Made by a program: the position numbers and the translations under genes. Under the pieces are notes generated by a model. That model had not been told where the DNA came from, did not search any database, and saw only the letters and a list, made by a program, of their open reading frames with translations. Shown piece by piece: positions 38,934 through 47,933 of a stretch of 64,000 nucleotides of DNA. Location of the stretch: the NCBI RefSeq assembly GCF_001666835.1, contig NZ_LZJF01000011.1:37355-101354 (forward strand), given 5' to 3'. Source of the stretch: Mycobacterium sp. E3251. GTDB taxonomy: Bacteria > Actinomycetota > Actinomycetes > Mycobacteriales > Mycobacteriaceae. The first letter of the stretch is position 1. The number at the start of each line of letters is the position of its first letter.

Positions 38934-39539
38934 ATGACTGAGCATCGTCACGTCGAATGGGACCCTGACACGCGCCGCATCCTGACGACCCGGCTCTTGT
39001 TGCGCCCGTGGCAGCTCGACGACGACACCGCCGCGTGTGGGATATACGGGGCCGCGGAGGTTTCGCGTTGGCTGTGTCCGGCGCTGCCCTTGATCACCGA
39101 CGACGTGCACATGCGTCAACTCTTGGGCGCATGGATCGCCGAAAGCGACGCGACCGGCCTGCCCCTGGGCCGATGGGCGATTACCGATAAAGACTCTGGC
39201 GACCTGATCGGGGGAGTGGCACTGCTTCCACTTCCACCTGGCGGCACCGACCTTGAGATCGGATGGCAGGTCGCACCGGCGCTGTGGGGTCGCGGCTATG
39301 GCGCGGAAGCCGGTCATGCGGTGGCCCATCAAGCATTCACAAATGTTGGCGTCAGTGAGGTCTTCGCAGTCGTGCGGCCAGGCAATCATCGCGGGGTGGC
39401 CACGGCGCGGCGAGTCGGCATGGAATGGGTCGGTGAGACCGACAAGTACTACAATTTGTCCCTTGAAATCTACCGACTGAGCAAAGCCGATTTGGATTTG
39501 CCAGAGCCGGCCTGCGCCCCGACGCCTGGATCGCAGTAG
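38934..39539 (+). CDS. GNAT-family N-acetyltransferase (RimJ/RimL-like)
   Basis: A 201-residue acetyltransferase with TTRLLLRPWQLDD at the N-terminus, LEIGWQVAPALWGRGYGAEAGHA as the acetyl-CoA-binding segment, and VVRPGNHRGVATARRVGMEWVGE. It resembles the RimJ/RimL group that acetylates protein N-termini or small amines. AGGAGG lies seven bases before the ATG at 38934. The 205 bases before it are AT-richer than the surroundings and contain the near-palindrome TGGGCGTATGCCCCA (about 38820-38834). Confidence 0.85.
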   Translation: MTEHRHVEWDPDTRRILTTRLLLRPWQLDDDTAACGIYGAAEVSRWLCPALPLITDDVHMRQLLGAWIAESDATGLPLGRWAITDKDSGDLIGGVALLPLPPGGTDLEIGWQVAPALWGRGYGAEAGHAVAHQAFTNVGVSEVFAVVRPGNHRGVATARRVGMEWVGETDKYYNLSLEIYRLSKADLDLPEPACAPTPGSQ

Positions 39540-39699
39540 TCCCGAATACCACAGCGGTGCGGCCTCTTACGTGTCCCGGCGCTGAACAATCTGGATAAGG
39601 CGCGGCCTTTAGCTGTCGCCGCGGGGTCACCCCGGACCATAGACCGGAGGGCCCGCTTCCGACGGGTGGTATGACCCAGAGCGCGGGAGGCTCAGAGGC
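39540..39699. other. Convergent intergenic region
   Basis: 160 bases between the stops of two convergent genes. It contains GCGGGGTCACCCCGG (about 39620-39634) and CCGGACCATAGACCGG, both palindromic and possibly terminator-like. The first uses the same GGGGT/CACCCC letters as the island's promoter elements but is not upstream of a gene. Confidence 0.4.
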
Positions 39700-40011
39700 T
39701 TAGCGACTTAATACATGGTAGAAGGTGACCTGGGCCTCGCCGCCCTCAGCGAACTGGGCCAACGCTCCCACGCTGAGCGCGAAGTGTTCGGTTTGGACGT
39801 GGAGATCGACACCGTGCTGGTTTCGGAATCGCTGATAAAGTGTGAAATGTCCTGGCTGATCTCGGTCTTCGTGGAGCCGGAAGGTGCTCACGTCTCCTTC
39901 GGCCAGCGACTGCGGGATTAGCTCAGAAAGCGCACGCCGCAAGTCGTCTTCTCTGCCTGGCAAGGCCGTGGCCTCAGTGATCAGCACCACTTCTTCATCT
40001 GAGCCGTACAT
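39700..40011 (-). CDS. Antibiotic-biosynthesis-monooxygenase (ABM) domain protein
   Basis: A 103-residue ferredoxin-like alpha/beta protein: EEVVLITEATALPGREDDLRRALSEL, then TFRLHEDRDQPGHFTLYQRF and VQTEHFALSVGALAQF. This is the ABM/heme-degrading-like dimeric fold, often a small quinone or heme oxygenase; the precise function is unknown. ATG 40011 has AAGGAG eight bases upstream. No copy of the island's TCACCC element is found before it. Confidence 0.8.
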   Translation of the reverse strand: MYGSDEEVVLITEATALPGREDDLRRALSELIPQSLAEGDVSTFRLHEDRDQPGHFTLYQRFRNQHGVDLHVQTEHFALSVGALAQFAEGGEAQVTFYHVLSR

Positions 40012-40455
40012 GGTTGACACTCCTTCATCGCCGCCGCAAGGCTGTGAATAATTACGGCACTGAGTAATTAGTCTGCGGCCGCCGTCATTTCGTGTACACG
40101 TCGTCACATCGGTGGTTGCCTTAGGCATACGTTCTGACATCGCCTGCCGCCGGGTAAACGTATTCGCGGCCACTTTACTTCCCGGTCTTTGTTCTGAGGA
40201 TTACAACCCGCTTCCGTCAATCCAGCCATGCTCGCCAGCACCGGCTGCCTGCAAAGTACCGACGTCAAATCGGCGGCAGACGACTCCGGCTGCACCGGTT
40301 CTCAACTGGGCGCTGGCTCCTCACCGAAGCGCGACGCTCTTGTCCCCTGATCGCCCGGGTTATGTCGCGAAGCTTCGACCCTCACGCGGTGATCGACAGC
40401 GAACGCCGTCACGGCTTTGCGGTGTCAGCTGTTGATCTCGGCGCCGCGCCAGAAC
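40012..40455. other. Intergenic region without a supported gene
   Basis: About 440 bases before module A. Several short open frames exist, but they have no ribosome-binding site and no protein-like composition. AT-rich ATAATTACGGCACTGAGTAATTA near 40046-40070 may be part of the promoter of the ABM gene. Confidence 0.4.
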
Positions 40456-40497
40456 TCACCCGGGTGAAACAACGCCGGGGTGATGACAGCTCACCCC
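40456..40497 (+). promoter_or_regulatory. Module A of the TCACCCGGGTGA element, before SDR-msrB-msrA-tal
   Basis: TCACCCGGGTGA at 40456-40467, nine bases, then GGGGTGA-TGACAGC-TCACCCC at 40477-40497. This is the best-formed copy, with both parts perfectly palindromic. It ends 134 bases before the SDR start on the plus strand. Confidence 0.8.
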
Positions 40498-40631
40498 GCC
40501 GGGCAGCAGATTGATACCAGTTCAAGGTCGACACCCACGGCGCCAGGTGTAATCGCCAGGGCTACAACTGTTCTTGCCGGGCAAAGGGCCCAGCAGGAGT
40601 CGCCGAGAATGAGCAGCAGAAAGGTCTCACC

Positions 40632-41402
40632 ATGCACTTCGATTCCAAGAAGGTCATCGTCCTCGGGGGCAGCGCCGGTATGGGGCGGCAGGTCGCCGTG
40701 GATATCGTGCGCCACGGAGGCAGCGCGGTGATCGTTGGCCGGTCTAAGGACCGCGTTGATGACACCGTGACCGAACTGACCGATGGGGGTGGTCAGGCCT
40801 GGGGGATCACCGCCGAGTTGACCGATCGCAGCGCGGTCGGCGACGTTCAGCGCGTGGTCTCCGAGCACCACGGCGATGCGACGTTGTTGGTCAATGCGGC
40901 TGGATTCTTTGTTCCCAAGCCGTTTCTGGAGTACGACGCCTTGACTTATGACTCGTACATGGAGCTCAACTATGCCCTGTTCTTCCTGACGCAGACAGTC
41001 GTTGAGGGCATGATCGCCCGCGGGGAGGGCGGCTCCATCGTCAACATCGGCAGCATGTGGGCACATCAGGCGATCGGTCTGACCCCGTCGTCGGTGTACT
41101 CGATGCAAAAGGCCGGCCTTCATGCGCTGACCCACAACCTCGCGATCGAGCTTGCCGAGCACAAGATCCGCGTCAACGCGGTGGCACCGGCCGTCGTCAA
41201 GACTCCTCTCTACGAGGGCTTCATCCCGAAGGACGAGATCGACGCCACGCTGGACACTTTCGCCCCGCTTCACCCCCTGGGACGCGTCGGCACCCCCGCC
41301 GACGTCGCCAACGCCGTGACGTACCTGCTCTCTGATGAGGCCAGTTGGGTCACCGGCGCGATTCTCAACGTCGACGGCGGCATCATGGCGGGCCGCAACT
41401 AA
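40632..41402 (+). CDS. Short-chain dehydrogenase/reductase (SDR)
   Basis: A 256-residue classical SDR. The cofactor motif is [21 protein letters not shown] lies in [11 protein letters not shown], and the catalytic Ser-Tyr-Lys is in INIGSMWAH...[11 protein letters not shown]. The C-terminal [26 protein letters not shown] is typical. VVGRSKDR after the second strand suggests NADP(H). It is the first gene behind module A; substrate unknown. Confidence 0.92.
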   Translation: MHFDSKKVIVLGGSAGMGRQVAVDIVRHGGSAVIVGRSKDRVDDTVTELTDGGGQAWGITAELTDRSAVGDVQRVVSEHHGDATLLVNAAGFFVPKPFLEYDALTYDSYMELNYALFFLTQTVVEGMIARGEGGSIVNIGSMWAHQAIGLTPSSVYSMQKAGLHALTHNLAIELAEHKIRVNAVAPAVVKTPLYEGFIPKDEIDATLDTFAPLHPLGRVGTPADVANAVTYLLSDEASWVTGAILNVDGGIMAGRN

Positions 41403-41473
41403 CCCGGCAACGACGCTGGACGGACGAAATACAAAGCGCAGCAAACTAAGGCTGTGCGAACGAAGGAGATCGA

Positions 41474-41962
41474 GTGTCACCCAATTACAGCAAGAACCCT
41501 GCCGCGGTTGACGCGCTAACCCCCGAGCAATACCGCGTCACCCAGGAGAGCGGCACGGAGCTTCCGTTCACCGGCGAGTACTGCGACAACCATGAACCCG
41601 GCATCTACGTTGACATTGTTTCTGGCGAGCCGCTTTTCGCCTCGGTGAACAAATTCGACAGTGGCAGCGGCTGGCCCAGCTTCACCCAGCCTATCGACGC
41701 GGACAGCCTTGTTGAGAAGCGCGACCGCAGCCACTTCATGGATCGAGTCGAGGTGCGATCAGCCCACGCAGACAGCCATCTGGGCCATGTATTCCCGGAT
41801 GGCCCTGCAGAAGCAGGCGGGTTGCGCTACTGCATCAACTCGGCATCTCTGCGATTCATCCACCGCGATGACCTGGAAGCCGAGGGTTATGGGCAATACC
41901 TGCACTTGTTCACAAAGGATGGATCGGAGCAACACCAAAGCGTCGGCGAGCAGAAATCATGA
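41474..41962 (+). CDS. msrB: Peptide methionine-R-sulfoxide reductase MsrB
   Basis: A 162-residue MsrB reducing the R-epimer of methionine sulfoxide. [24 protein letters not shown] and the catalytic cysteine in [11 protein letters not shown] are present. The two CxxC zinc pairs of many MsrBs are replaced ([20 protein letters not shown]), so this is the zinc-free type. GTG 41474 follows GAAGGAGA. Its end overlaps msrA (ATGA). Confidence 0.95.
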   Translation: MSPNYSKNPAAVDALTPEQYRVTQESGTELPFTGEYCDNHEPGIYVDIVSGEPLFASVNKFDSGSGWPSFTQPIDADSLVEKRDRSHFMDRVEVRSAHADSHLGHVFPDGPAEAGGLRYCINSASLRFIHRDDLEAEGYGQYLHLFTKDGSEQHQSVGEQKS

Positions 41963-42516
41963 CTGACAACAAGATCGCCGTTCTTGCCGGCGGCTGCTTT
42001 TGGGGCATGGAGGACCTGTTCCGCAAGCAGCCCGGTGTGGTATCCACCCGGGTCGGCTACACCGGTGGCAGCAACACGCATCCCACCTACCGCAATCACC
42101 CCGGCCACGCGGAGGCACTTGAAATCACCTATGACCCAGACGGGACGGATTACCGGGCACTGCTGGAATTCTTCTTCCAGATCCACGACCCGACCACGAA
42201 GAACCGTCAAGGCAACGATGTCGGAACCAGCTACCGGTCAGCGATTTTCTATCTGGACGACGAGCAGAAGCAAATCGCAGTGCGCACCATTGCCGACGTC
42301 GAAGCATCAGGCCGCTGGCCCGGCGCAGTCGTAACCGAGGTCAACCCGGCCGGCGAGTTTTGGGAAGCCGAACCTGAGCACCAGAACTACCTGCAGCGGT
42401 ATCCATCCGGCTACACCTGCCACTACGTCCGCCCCGAGTGGGCGTTGCCCAACCGCGGGGACGGTGCGGGCGGCGCGGGGGCAGTCACGCCGGAACATGC
42501 CGAGCCGACTCGATAA
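41959..42516 (+). CDS. msrA: Peptide methionine-S-sulfoxide reductase MsrA
   Basis: A 185-residue MsrA with the active site [11 protein letters not shown], then [24 protein letters not shown] and [23 protein letters not shown]. It repairs the S-epimer and complements MsrB encoded just upstream. The last ~20 residues are a glycine- and alanine-rich tail. The ATG lies within the msrB stop overlap. Confidence 0.96.
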   Translation: MTDNKIAVLAGGCFWGMEDLFRKQPGVVSTRVGYTGGSNTHPTYRNHPGHAEALEITYDPDGTDYRALLEFFFQIHDPTTKNRQGNDVGTSYRSAIFYLDDEQKQIAVRTIADVEASGRWPGAVVTEVNPAGEFWEAEPEHQNYLQRYPSGYTCHYVRPEWALPNRGDGAGGAGAVTPEHAEPTR

Positions 42517-42655
42517 CGACGTGAGCTGGGTAACTCCGCCTGATTGGCAGGTGCTGCTGAGTGCGTACGCGCCGTTGGTGCTCTACCGGGCCGTATGTGG
42601 TCTGGGATGGGTTCTACCGCGACTCGGCCCCCGGCGCGCGGCGGTGACGGGATGA
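42497..42655 (+). CDS. Possible small protein coupled to transaldolase
   Basis: A 52-codon frame (or 44 from GTG 42521) overlapping the end of msrA out of frame. It includes [20 protein letters not shown] and ends RRAAVTG; its stop TGA overlaps the ATG of tal (ATGA). No family is recognised. It could be a translational-coupling leader rather than a functional protein. Confidence 0.3.
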   Translation: MPSRLDNDVSWVTPPDWQVLLSAYAPLVLYRAVCGLGWVLPRLGPRRAAVTG

Positions 42656-43740
42656 CTCAGAACCCGAATCTGGCTGCCCTATCAAAGGCGGGGGTATCGG
42701 TTTGGCTGGACGACTTGTCGCGCAACCTGCTGCAGTCCGGCAAGCTGCGGCAGTTGATCGACACGAGAAGCGTTGTCGGCGTGACCACTAACCCGTCCAC
42801 CTTTGAGCGCGCACTGACACACGGCCGCGCCTACGATGGCCAGATCGCCGAGCTCACGGGCCGCGGTACCGATATCGATACCGCAGTCCGCACGGCCATC
42901 ACCGACGACGTCCGGGCGGCCTGCGATGTGCTCCGCCCGCAGTGGGAGACCTCCGACGGCATCGACGGGCGAGTTTCGATTGAGGTCGACCCGTCGCTGG
43001 CGAACGACACCGATGCAACAGTCACGCAGGCCGTCGAGCTGGCCAAGGTCGTCGACCGGCCCAACGTGTTCATCAAAATACCGGCGACCACAGCGGGGCT
43101 GCCGGCGATCACCGCCGCGCTGGCCAACGGTGTCTCAGTGAACGTCACGCTGATCTTTTCTGTCCAACGGCTTCGAGCGGTGATGAACGCCTATCTGGCC
43201 GGTGTCGAAGCCGCCAGTCAGGCGGGCATTGATGTATCCCAAATCCACTCTGTGGCATCACTGTTCGTATCCAGAGTGGACACCGAAGTCGACAAGCGAC
43301 TCGAGGCGATCGGCACCGATGAGGCGCTCGGGCTACGAGGACGGGCGGGCATCGCCAACGCGCGATTGGCCTACGCGGCGTACCTGCAGGTCTTCGAAGC
43401 CGAGCCTCGCTTCGCCGCGCTGCGCGCTGCGGGTGCTCGCGTGCAACGGCCGTTGTGGGCCTCCACCGGTGTAAAAAACACTGCTTACCCCGACACGATG
43501 TACGTCACGGAACTCGTGGCACCAAACACGGTCAGCACCATTCCTGAACCGACGCTGGAGGCGGTGGCCGACCACGGCGTCATCGCCGGTGAAACCATGG
43601 CGGGCCAGGCGGTGCACGCGCGCGAAGTGTTCGACCGACTGACGGCGGTCGGTGTCGATCTGCCGAATGTGTTCGCTGTACTTGAACACGACGGGGTGTC
43701 CAAATTCGCGGCGTCCTGGTCGCGGACGCTTCAACGCTGA
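42652..43740 (+). CDS. tal: Transaldolase
   Basis: A 362-residue transaldolase of the long (TalB-like actinobacterial) type. [21 protein letters not shown], the Schiff-base lysine in [50 protein letters not shown] and [18 protein letters not shown] are visible. It interconverts sugar phosphates of the pentose phosphate pathway and so supports NADPH supply. Here it follows the Msr genes, which need NADPH through thioredoxin, and is likely a second, stress-linked copy. ATG 42652 overlaps the small frame upstream. Confidence 0.93.
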   Translation: MTQNPNLAALSKAGVSVWLDDLSRNLLQSGKLRQLIDTRSVVGVTTNPSTFERALTHGRAYDGQIAELTGRGTDIDTAVRTAITDDVRAACDVLRPQWETSDGIDGRVSIEVDPSLANDTDATVTQAVELAKVVDRPNVFIKIPATTAGLPAITAALANGVSVNVTLIFSVQRLRAVMNAYLAGVEAASQAGIDVSQIHSVASLFVSRVDTEVDKRLEAIGTDEALGLRGRAGIANARLAYAAYLQVFEAEPRFAALRAAGARVQRPLWASTGVKNTAYPDTMYVTELVAPNTVSTIPEPTLEAVADHGVIAGETMAGQAVHAREVFDRLTAVGVDLPNVFAVLEHDGVSKFAASWSRTLQR

Positions 43741-43786
43741 ATACTGTGTGGCTCTGTAACTGTCACTCATCTAGGAGACCGATCAG

Positions 43787-43840
43787 ATGTCCACTTCGAG
43801 TAGGTCGAAGACTCGGTCGAACAACAAGGAGGAACTGTGA
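43787..43840 (+). CDS. 17-residue micro-ORF before the membrane protein
   Basis: ATG 43787 follows AGGAG nine bases upstream and encodes MSTSSRSKTRSNNKEEL. Its TGA overlaps the GTG start of the next gene (GTGA), and the AAGGAGGAAC inside it is the ribosome-binding site of that gene. It is highly polar; probably a coupling leader. Confidence 0.35.
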   Translation: MSTSSRSKTRSNNKEEL

Positions 43841-44280
43841 GCGGCTGCGTCGCCGGCGCTATCGGTGGCATTGTCGGCGGACTCGCAATCGCCGCGCTAG
43901 GCATGGCCTACGGTGCGGCGAGTGGGCGGGGTTTGTGGGCGCTGCCCAACAGCATCGGCGGCCTCATTCTGGGCCCAAGGCGCGCAGACACTAGGTTGTT
44001 TGGAGTGGCCACCCTCGTCGGCGTAGCCCTCCACATCCTGCTCTCGGCCGTATTTGGCATCGCCATCGTCCTTCTCGCGCAGGATCTCACGCATGCATAC
44101 CTCGCGACCGGTCTGGCGGCGGGCGTGGCGCTCTGGCTGATAAACTACGTCGGCATCGGCACGATTCACCTCGGTGCACGAGGGGTCGCGATGGTGAATC
44201 CGGTGCCGGTCGGGCTCGGACTTCACCTGTTATTCGGGTTCATCACCGGCGTGGTCGCTGTTTTGATCCTGCGAATGTGA
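43837..44280 (+). CDS. Small four-helix integral membrane protein
   Basis: A 147-residue hydrophobic protein with about four transmembrane segments: GAIGGIVGGLAIAALGMAYG, TLVGVALHILLSAVFGIAIV, ATGLAAGVALWLINYVGIG and LGLHLLFGFITGVVAVLIL. It contains several glycines and two histidines near membrane segments. I do not recognise a family. GTG 43837 has a strong AAGGAGGAAC sequence. It is the last plus-strand gene behind module A and converges with the next gene three bases downstream. Confidence 0.7.
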   Translation: MSGCVAGAIGGIVGGLAIAALGMAYGAASGRGLWALPNSIGGLILGPRRADTRLFGVATLVGVALHILLSAVFGIAIVLLAQDLTHAYLATGLAAGVALWLINYVGIGTIHLGARGVAMVNPVPVGLGLHLLFGFITGVVAVLILRM

Positions 44281-44283
44281 GGT

Positions 44284-44559
44284 TCATGAAAAGTGCCACC
44301 GCCGGCTCGTAATCCACTGCAGCTTGGCTTCTTCCAATGCCTCGCCAAGTGATTGAAGGACCTTGTTGTGCTGAGCATTGACAAGCGTGTGACCCACCAC
44401 CAATGCAGCGACGACGGGCAATTCAATGATCCCGAACAGGGCCATCGCACCGACGCCGGCATAAAACGCCAGATGTTCCGGTGCCGGTAGCATCAGGCCG
44501 ATGCTCAGAGGCGACGGCGGTGTAACCCTATGCGCGCACTGAGCTCTCGCTTTATTCAT
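44284..44559 (-). CDS. Small membrane-associated protein
   Basis: A 91-residue protein with one or two hydrophobic segments (LAFYAGVGAMALFGIIELPVV, AALVVGHTLVNA) and a charged C-terminus (LGEALEEAKLQWITSRRW). The start overlaps the last bases of the sigma factor gene, the place where SigH-type operons carry an anti-sigma gene. It lacks the HxxxCxxC zinc motif of RshA, so it is not a classical ZAS anti-sigma factor. Function unknown. Confidence 0.55.
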   Translation of the reverse strand: MNKARAQCAHRVTPPSPLSIGLMLPAPEHLAFYAGVGAMALFGIIELPVVAALVVGHTLVNAQHNKVLQSLGEALEEAKLQWITSRRWHFS

Positions 44560-45367
44560 CACGTCTCTTGCTCTCCCGGCCGATCACATGAACTCGACGC
44601 CCATGCCCGGATCCTTCCCGACGCGGGTCCGTGCAGACGGCTGTCAGCGCCCCGGGGGGACCATGTACCGAACGTGCAGGATCAGCCTTGCCTTTCACGC
44701 ACGATGCCGCCCCAGAACCATCGTGGTCAGCGCCTGCCGGATGCTGTTGGTTGCCTCTGACTGACGCGGTGTCGGTCATTCTGGGCGCATGGTCGACTGC
44801 GGAGTCGAATAGTAATTCGCGCAACTGTTTTCGTCCGCGGTTCAGCCTCGAACTTACGGTCCCTTGCTGGGTGTCCGTCATAGCGGCGATCTCCTTATAG
44901 GAGTACCCGGCAATGTCAGCAAAATACACGACGATGCGAAACTGCTCGGGCAGCCCCATCATTGCCGCCTTGAGGTCGCGGTCTGGCAGCAGTTCCAGCG
45001 CCTGGTCTTCGGCCGACCGTAGGCCCCCTGGCGTACGTGGGGCACTGGCCGCAAGTTGTCGATCGGTGATCTCACCACTCAGATGCTGGGCGGGACGGCG
45101 CTTTTGCCTCCTATAGCCGTTGATATGGGTGTTGGTCATGATCCGCCGCAGCCATGCTTCGACGTTTGTGCCTGGCTCGAATGCCCGGAAACCGATATAA
45201 GCGTTGAGCATTGTATCTTGCACCAGATCCTCCGCGTCCACTCGATTGGAGGTCATCCGGAGAGCTTGCCGATACAGAGGTTCAAGGAGCGGGATGACGG
45301 CGCTTTCAAATTGAGCGGTCAGCGGGACGTCTGGCGCCGTTGCCCATTCGGCGCGTACGCGGCCCAC
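44552..45367 (-). CDS. ECF sigma factor, SigH-like
   Basis: A 271-residue sigma-70 ECF factor. Region 2 is ALRMTSNRVDAEDLVQDTML, AYIGFRAFEPGTNVEAWLRRI and TNTHINGYRRQKR. Region 4 is LPEQFRIVVYFADIAGYSYKEI with GTVSSRLNRGRKQLRELL. These follow M. tuberculosis SigH, the regulator of oxidative and heat stress. After about residue 205 comes a ~65-residue polar tail (from HAPRMTDTASVRGNQQ) unlike SigH. It starts at GTG 45367, with GAAGGGA upstream. Module B lies about 340 bases upstream in the same direction. Confidence 0.9.
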   Translation of the reverse strand: MGRVRAEWATAPDVPLTAQFESAVIPLLEPLYRQALRMTSNRVDAEDLVQDTMLNAYIGFRAFEPGTNVEAWLRRIMTNTHINGYRRQKRRPAQHLSGEITDRQLAASAPRTPGGLRSAEDQALELLPDRDLKAAMMGLPEQFRIVVYFADIAGYSYKEIAAMTDTQQGTVSSRLNRGRKQLRELLFDSAVDHAPRMTDTASVRGNQQHPAGADHDGSGAASCVKGKADPARSVHGPPGALTAVCTDPRREGSGHGRRVHVIGRESKRRDE

Positions 45368-45368
45368 G

Positions 45369-45608
45369 CTACTTCCCTTCCATCGCGAAAAGCATTGGCA
45401 GGCTTATAGACTGGCTATCGCTTGCCCGAATCAGGGCGGACCAGGCCGCGGCGGACCGGTGCGGGGGAACGGTCCCGGAACCCGAGGAACGCGAGGACCA
45501 AAAGCGCGAGCGTCTGGATGCGGCGGCGCCGGTCAGTGCATCGTCTTCTTCCGGCCGCTGTACGAGCGCTGCCTTGGCCGCGACTGCGTGCAGGCGCGTT
45601 TCTTCCAT
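45369..45608 (-). CDS. Uncertain small ORF between module B and the sigma factor
   Basis: A 79-codon frame from ATG 45608 (MEETRLHAVAAKAALVQRP) that ends one base before the sigma factor start, a spacing that suggests an operon. The second half is low-complexity serine and arginine. A +1 frame there encodes a hydrophobic TLALLVLAFLGF, so a frameshift or a chance frame are both possible. Confidence 0.25.
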   Translation of the reverse strand: MEETRLHAVAAKAALVQRPEEDDALTGAAASRRSRFWSSRSSGSGTVPPHRSAAAWSALIRASDSQSISLPMLFAMEGK

Positions 45609-45707
45609 GGCCGATCCCCGAATCACGCGGCCCTGGCGACGGGTACGGCACTTTCTTGCGTCCACAACACCTCCGGTTGTCATTCCGGTGCCAGGGTCCA
45701 CCGCCGC

Positions 45708-45750
45708 GGGGTGAGTGGTCATCACCCGACCCGGCAATTCATCCGGGTGA
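45708..45750 (-). promoter_or_regulatory. Module B of the TCACCCGGGTGA element, before the sigma factor operon
   Basis: Read on the minus strand: TCACCCGGATGA (45750-45739), 10 bases, then CGGGTGA-TGACCAC-TCACCCC ending at 45708. It is oriented towards the sigma factor gene, and divergent from module C about 110 bases away. Confidence 0.75.
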
Positions 45751-45861
45751 GCGGCACGTGGTCGTGAACGCCATCCACAAACTCAACACCAACCAGGTCG
45801 TGCATCGACTGCTGCGGTGAACTTGCCGACCCGCTCCGCCGGTTTTGACGATTGTTATCTA

Positions 45862-45904
45862 TCACCCGGGTGAGTAACGAACGTGGGCGACGACAGTTCA
45901 CCCC
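45862..45904 (+). promoter_or_regulatory. Module C of the TCACCCGGGTGA element, before DUF5709-lpdA-DM13
   Basis: TCACCCGGGTGA at 45862-45873, 10 bases, then TGGGCGA-CGACAGT-TCACCCC ending at 45904, about 125 bases before the DUF5709 gene. The second part has one mismatch in its left arm. Confidence 0.75.
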
Positions 45905-46028
45905 TCTGCGCGTCATGATCAGAACATCTTCAGCTGCGCAGGTGTATGCCGTTGTCTCAGCGCAGCAGCGGACCCGCCAGCGCAAATAAGACCATAAGAC
46001 CTGGCAGATACGGATGGAGAGGGCACTG

Positions 46029-46481
46029 ATGGGGATTTCTGAATTCGACGATGTGCAGGCCCATCTGCTCGAACCAGAAGAAAGCCTGGACTCAGAACAG
46101 ACTGGCATCGACCTCGACGAGGGCTACTCACCCCCGGAACGGCCCCGTGAACTGCGGGCGTGGGGTCTCACCGCGAGGGAAGCGCGGACCCATGAAAGCC
46201 TGGCGCGCCGACTGGCCCGTGAGGTGCCCGACGTGACCGATCAGTGGGATGGCGACGGAATCGGTGATAGCGCCGATAGCGATGGGGAGCCAATCGACGA
46301 TCAGGTCGGCGATATGCGCGCTGGTCGCCTCGTCGCGTTCGACGTCGACCCCACGGATCCTGGTGCGGATTACCTTGCCCACGACGTCGGTATTGACGGC
46401 GGCGCTGCCTCGGCTGAGGAGGCCGCCATGCATATCATCGACGACGAAGACACCAGCGCCGGTCGGGAATGGCGTCTCTAA
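46029..46481 (+). CDS. Acidic DUF5709-family protein
   Basis: A 150-residue very acidic soluble protein with EPEESLDSEQTGIDLDEGYSPPERP, AWGLTAREARTHESLARRLAREVPD and AEEAAMHIIDDE, the pattern of actinobacterial DUF5709 proteins. Function unknown; they are often found in stress regulons. ATG 46029 has GGAGAGG six bases upstream; ATG 46014 is the alternative. Confidence 0.8.
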   Translation: MGISEFDDVQAHLLEPEESLDSEQTGIDLDEGYSPPERPRELRAWGLTAREARTHESLARRLAREVPDVTDQWDGDGIGDSADSDGEPIDDQVGDMRAGRLVAFDVDPTDPGADYLAHDVGIDGGAASAEEAAMHIIDDEDTSAGREWRL

Positions 46482-46517
46482 TGACCCGTCGTCCGGCCCG
46501 TCGGTGAAATTTGAGCT

Positions 46518-47933
46518 GTGGTGACCCGCGTTGTGATCCTCGGCGGCGGCCCGGCCGGCTACGAGGCGGCATTGGTTGCGGCTGCACGAGACCCGGCCGT
46601 AGCCCGCGTAACCGTCGTCGATTCCGACGGGGTGGGCGGCGCCGCGGTGCTGTGCGACTGCGTGCCATCGAAGACCTTTATTGCCTCCACGGGGCTGCGC
46701 ACTGAACTGCGACGGGCAACCCGCCTGGGTTTCGACATCCACATTGACGACGCCAAGATCTGTTTGGCGGCAATCCACCAGCGGATCAAGACGCTCGCTA
46801 CCGAGCAATCGGTGGATATCACCGCCCAGCTGCTGAGCATGGGTGTCGAGTTGATCGTGGGCCGCGGCGAGCTGGTTGATGCGGCTCCCGGTCTGGCGCG
46901 GCACCGCGTCAAGGTGAGCGCGCGCGACGGCAGCACCACGATCCGCGATGCCGACGTGGTGTTGATCGCCACCGGCGCGAGCCCCCGGGTCCTGCCGTCG
47001 GCACGCCCCGACGGCGAGCGCATCCTGACCTGGCGCCAGCTCTACGACCTGGACTCGTTGCCCGACCACCTGATCGTGGTGGGATGCGGCGTGACCGGTA
47101 CCGAATTCGCCAACGCCTACACCGAACTGGGCGTGACCGTAACGGTGGTAGCCAGCCGCGACCGGGTGTTGCCATACGAGGACGTCGACGCCGCGCAGGT
47201 GCTCGAGGAATCGTTCGCCCAACGCGGGGTCAAACTGATAAAACAGGCGCGGGCACAATCCGTGACGCGCACCGGCGACGGGGTGCTACTGACAATGACT
47301 GACGGCCGCACCGTAGAGGGCAGCCACGCGTTGATGACACTTGGGTCGGTGCCCAACACCGGCCGGCTGGGTTTACAGCGCGTGGGCATCGAACTCGGCC
47401 CCAGCAATTACATTGCCGTCGACCGGGTGTCGCGGACATCGGTCGCGGGCATTTACGCTGCGGGGGACTGCACTGGTGTGCTGCCGTTAGCCTCGGTTGC
47501 CGCCATGCAGGGCCGGATCGCGATGTATCACGCGCTTGGTGACGCCGTTAATCCGTTGCGGCTGGGCACCGTTGCGGCGACGGTATTCACCCACCCGGAA
47601 GTCGCGACGGTCGGCGTCTCGCAGACCGCGATCGACGACGGCTCGATTCAGGCCCGCAGCATCATGCTCCCGTTGAAATTCAATGCGCGAGCGAAAATGT
47701 CGGAGCTGCGTCAGGGCTTCGTCAAACTATTTTGCCGGCGGGACAGCGGCGTGATAATCGGGGGCGTGGTGGTCGCGCCGATCGCTTCGGAATTGATATT
47801 GCCGATCGCGATGGCTGTTCAAAACCGGATCACAGTCGACGATTTGGCGCGGACGCTTGCGATCTATCCGTCGCTCTCCGGCTCGATCACCGAGGCGGCG
47901 CGCCGGCTCATAGCCCACGACGATCTGAACTGA
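46518..47933 (+). CDS. lpdA: LpdA-like flavoprotein NAD(P)H-quinone/disulfide reductase
   Basis: A 471-residue flavoprotein very similar to Rv3303c (LpdA): VVILGGGPAGYEAALVAAA, GGAAVLCDCVPSKTFIASTGLRTELRRA, VVGCGVTGTEFANAYTELGV, IYAAGDCTGVLPLASVAAMQGRIA. The usual CxxxxC disulfide pair of lipoamide dehydrogenases is not present in canonical form. Rv3303c is described as a quinone reductase that counters oxidative stress. It starts at GTG 46518, 36 bases after the DUF5709 gene, and overlaps the DM13 gene (TGATG). Confidence 0.9.
   Translation: MVTRVVILGGGPAGYEAALVAAARDPAVARVTVVDSDGVGGAAVLCDCVPSKTFIASTGLRTELRRATRLGFDIHIDDAKICLAAIHQRIKTLATEQSVDITAQLLSMGVELIVGRGELVDAAPGLARHRVKVSARDGSTTIRDADVVLIATGASPRVLPSARPDGERILTWRQLYDLDSLPDHLIVVGCGVTGTEFANAYTELGVTVTVVASRDRVLPYEDVDAAQVLEESFAQRGVKLIKQARAQSVTRTGDGVLLTMTDGRTVEGSHALMTLGSVPNTGRLGLQRVGIELGPSNYIAVDRVSRTSVAGIYAAGDCTGVLPLASVAAMQGRIAMYHALGDAVNPLRLGTVAATVFTHPEVATVGVSQTAIDDGSIQARSIMLPLKFNARAKMSELRQGFVKLFCRRDSGVIIGGVVVAPIASELILPIAMAVQNRITVDDLARTLAIYPSLSGSITEAARRLIAHDDLN

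Noticed and set aside
39620..39650. A possible DosR box or island module in the convergent gap
   Set aside because: GGGGTCACCCC and CCGGACCATAGACCGG are palindromic, but no gene starts downstream; a terminator or chance is more likely.
40112..40435. A plus-strand frame of 107 codons before module A
   Set aside because: Composition resembles random translation (many prolines, serines and arginines), no Shine-Dalgarno sequence.
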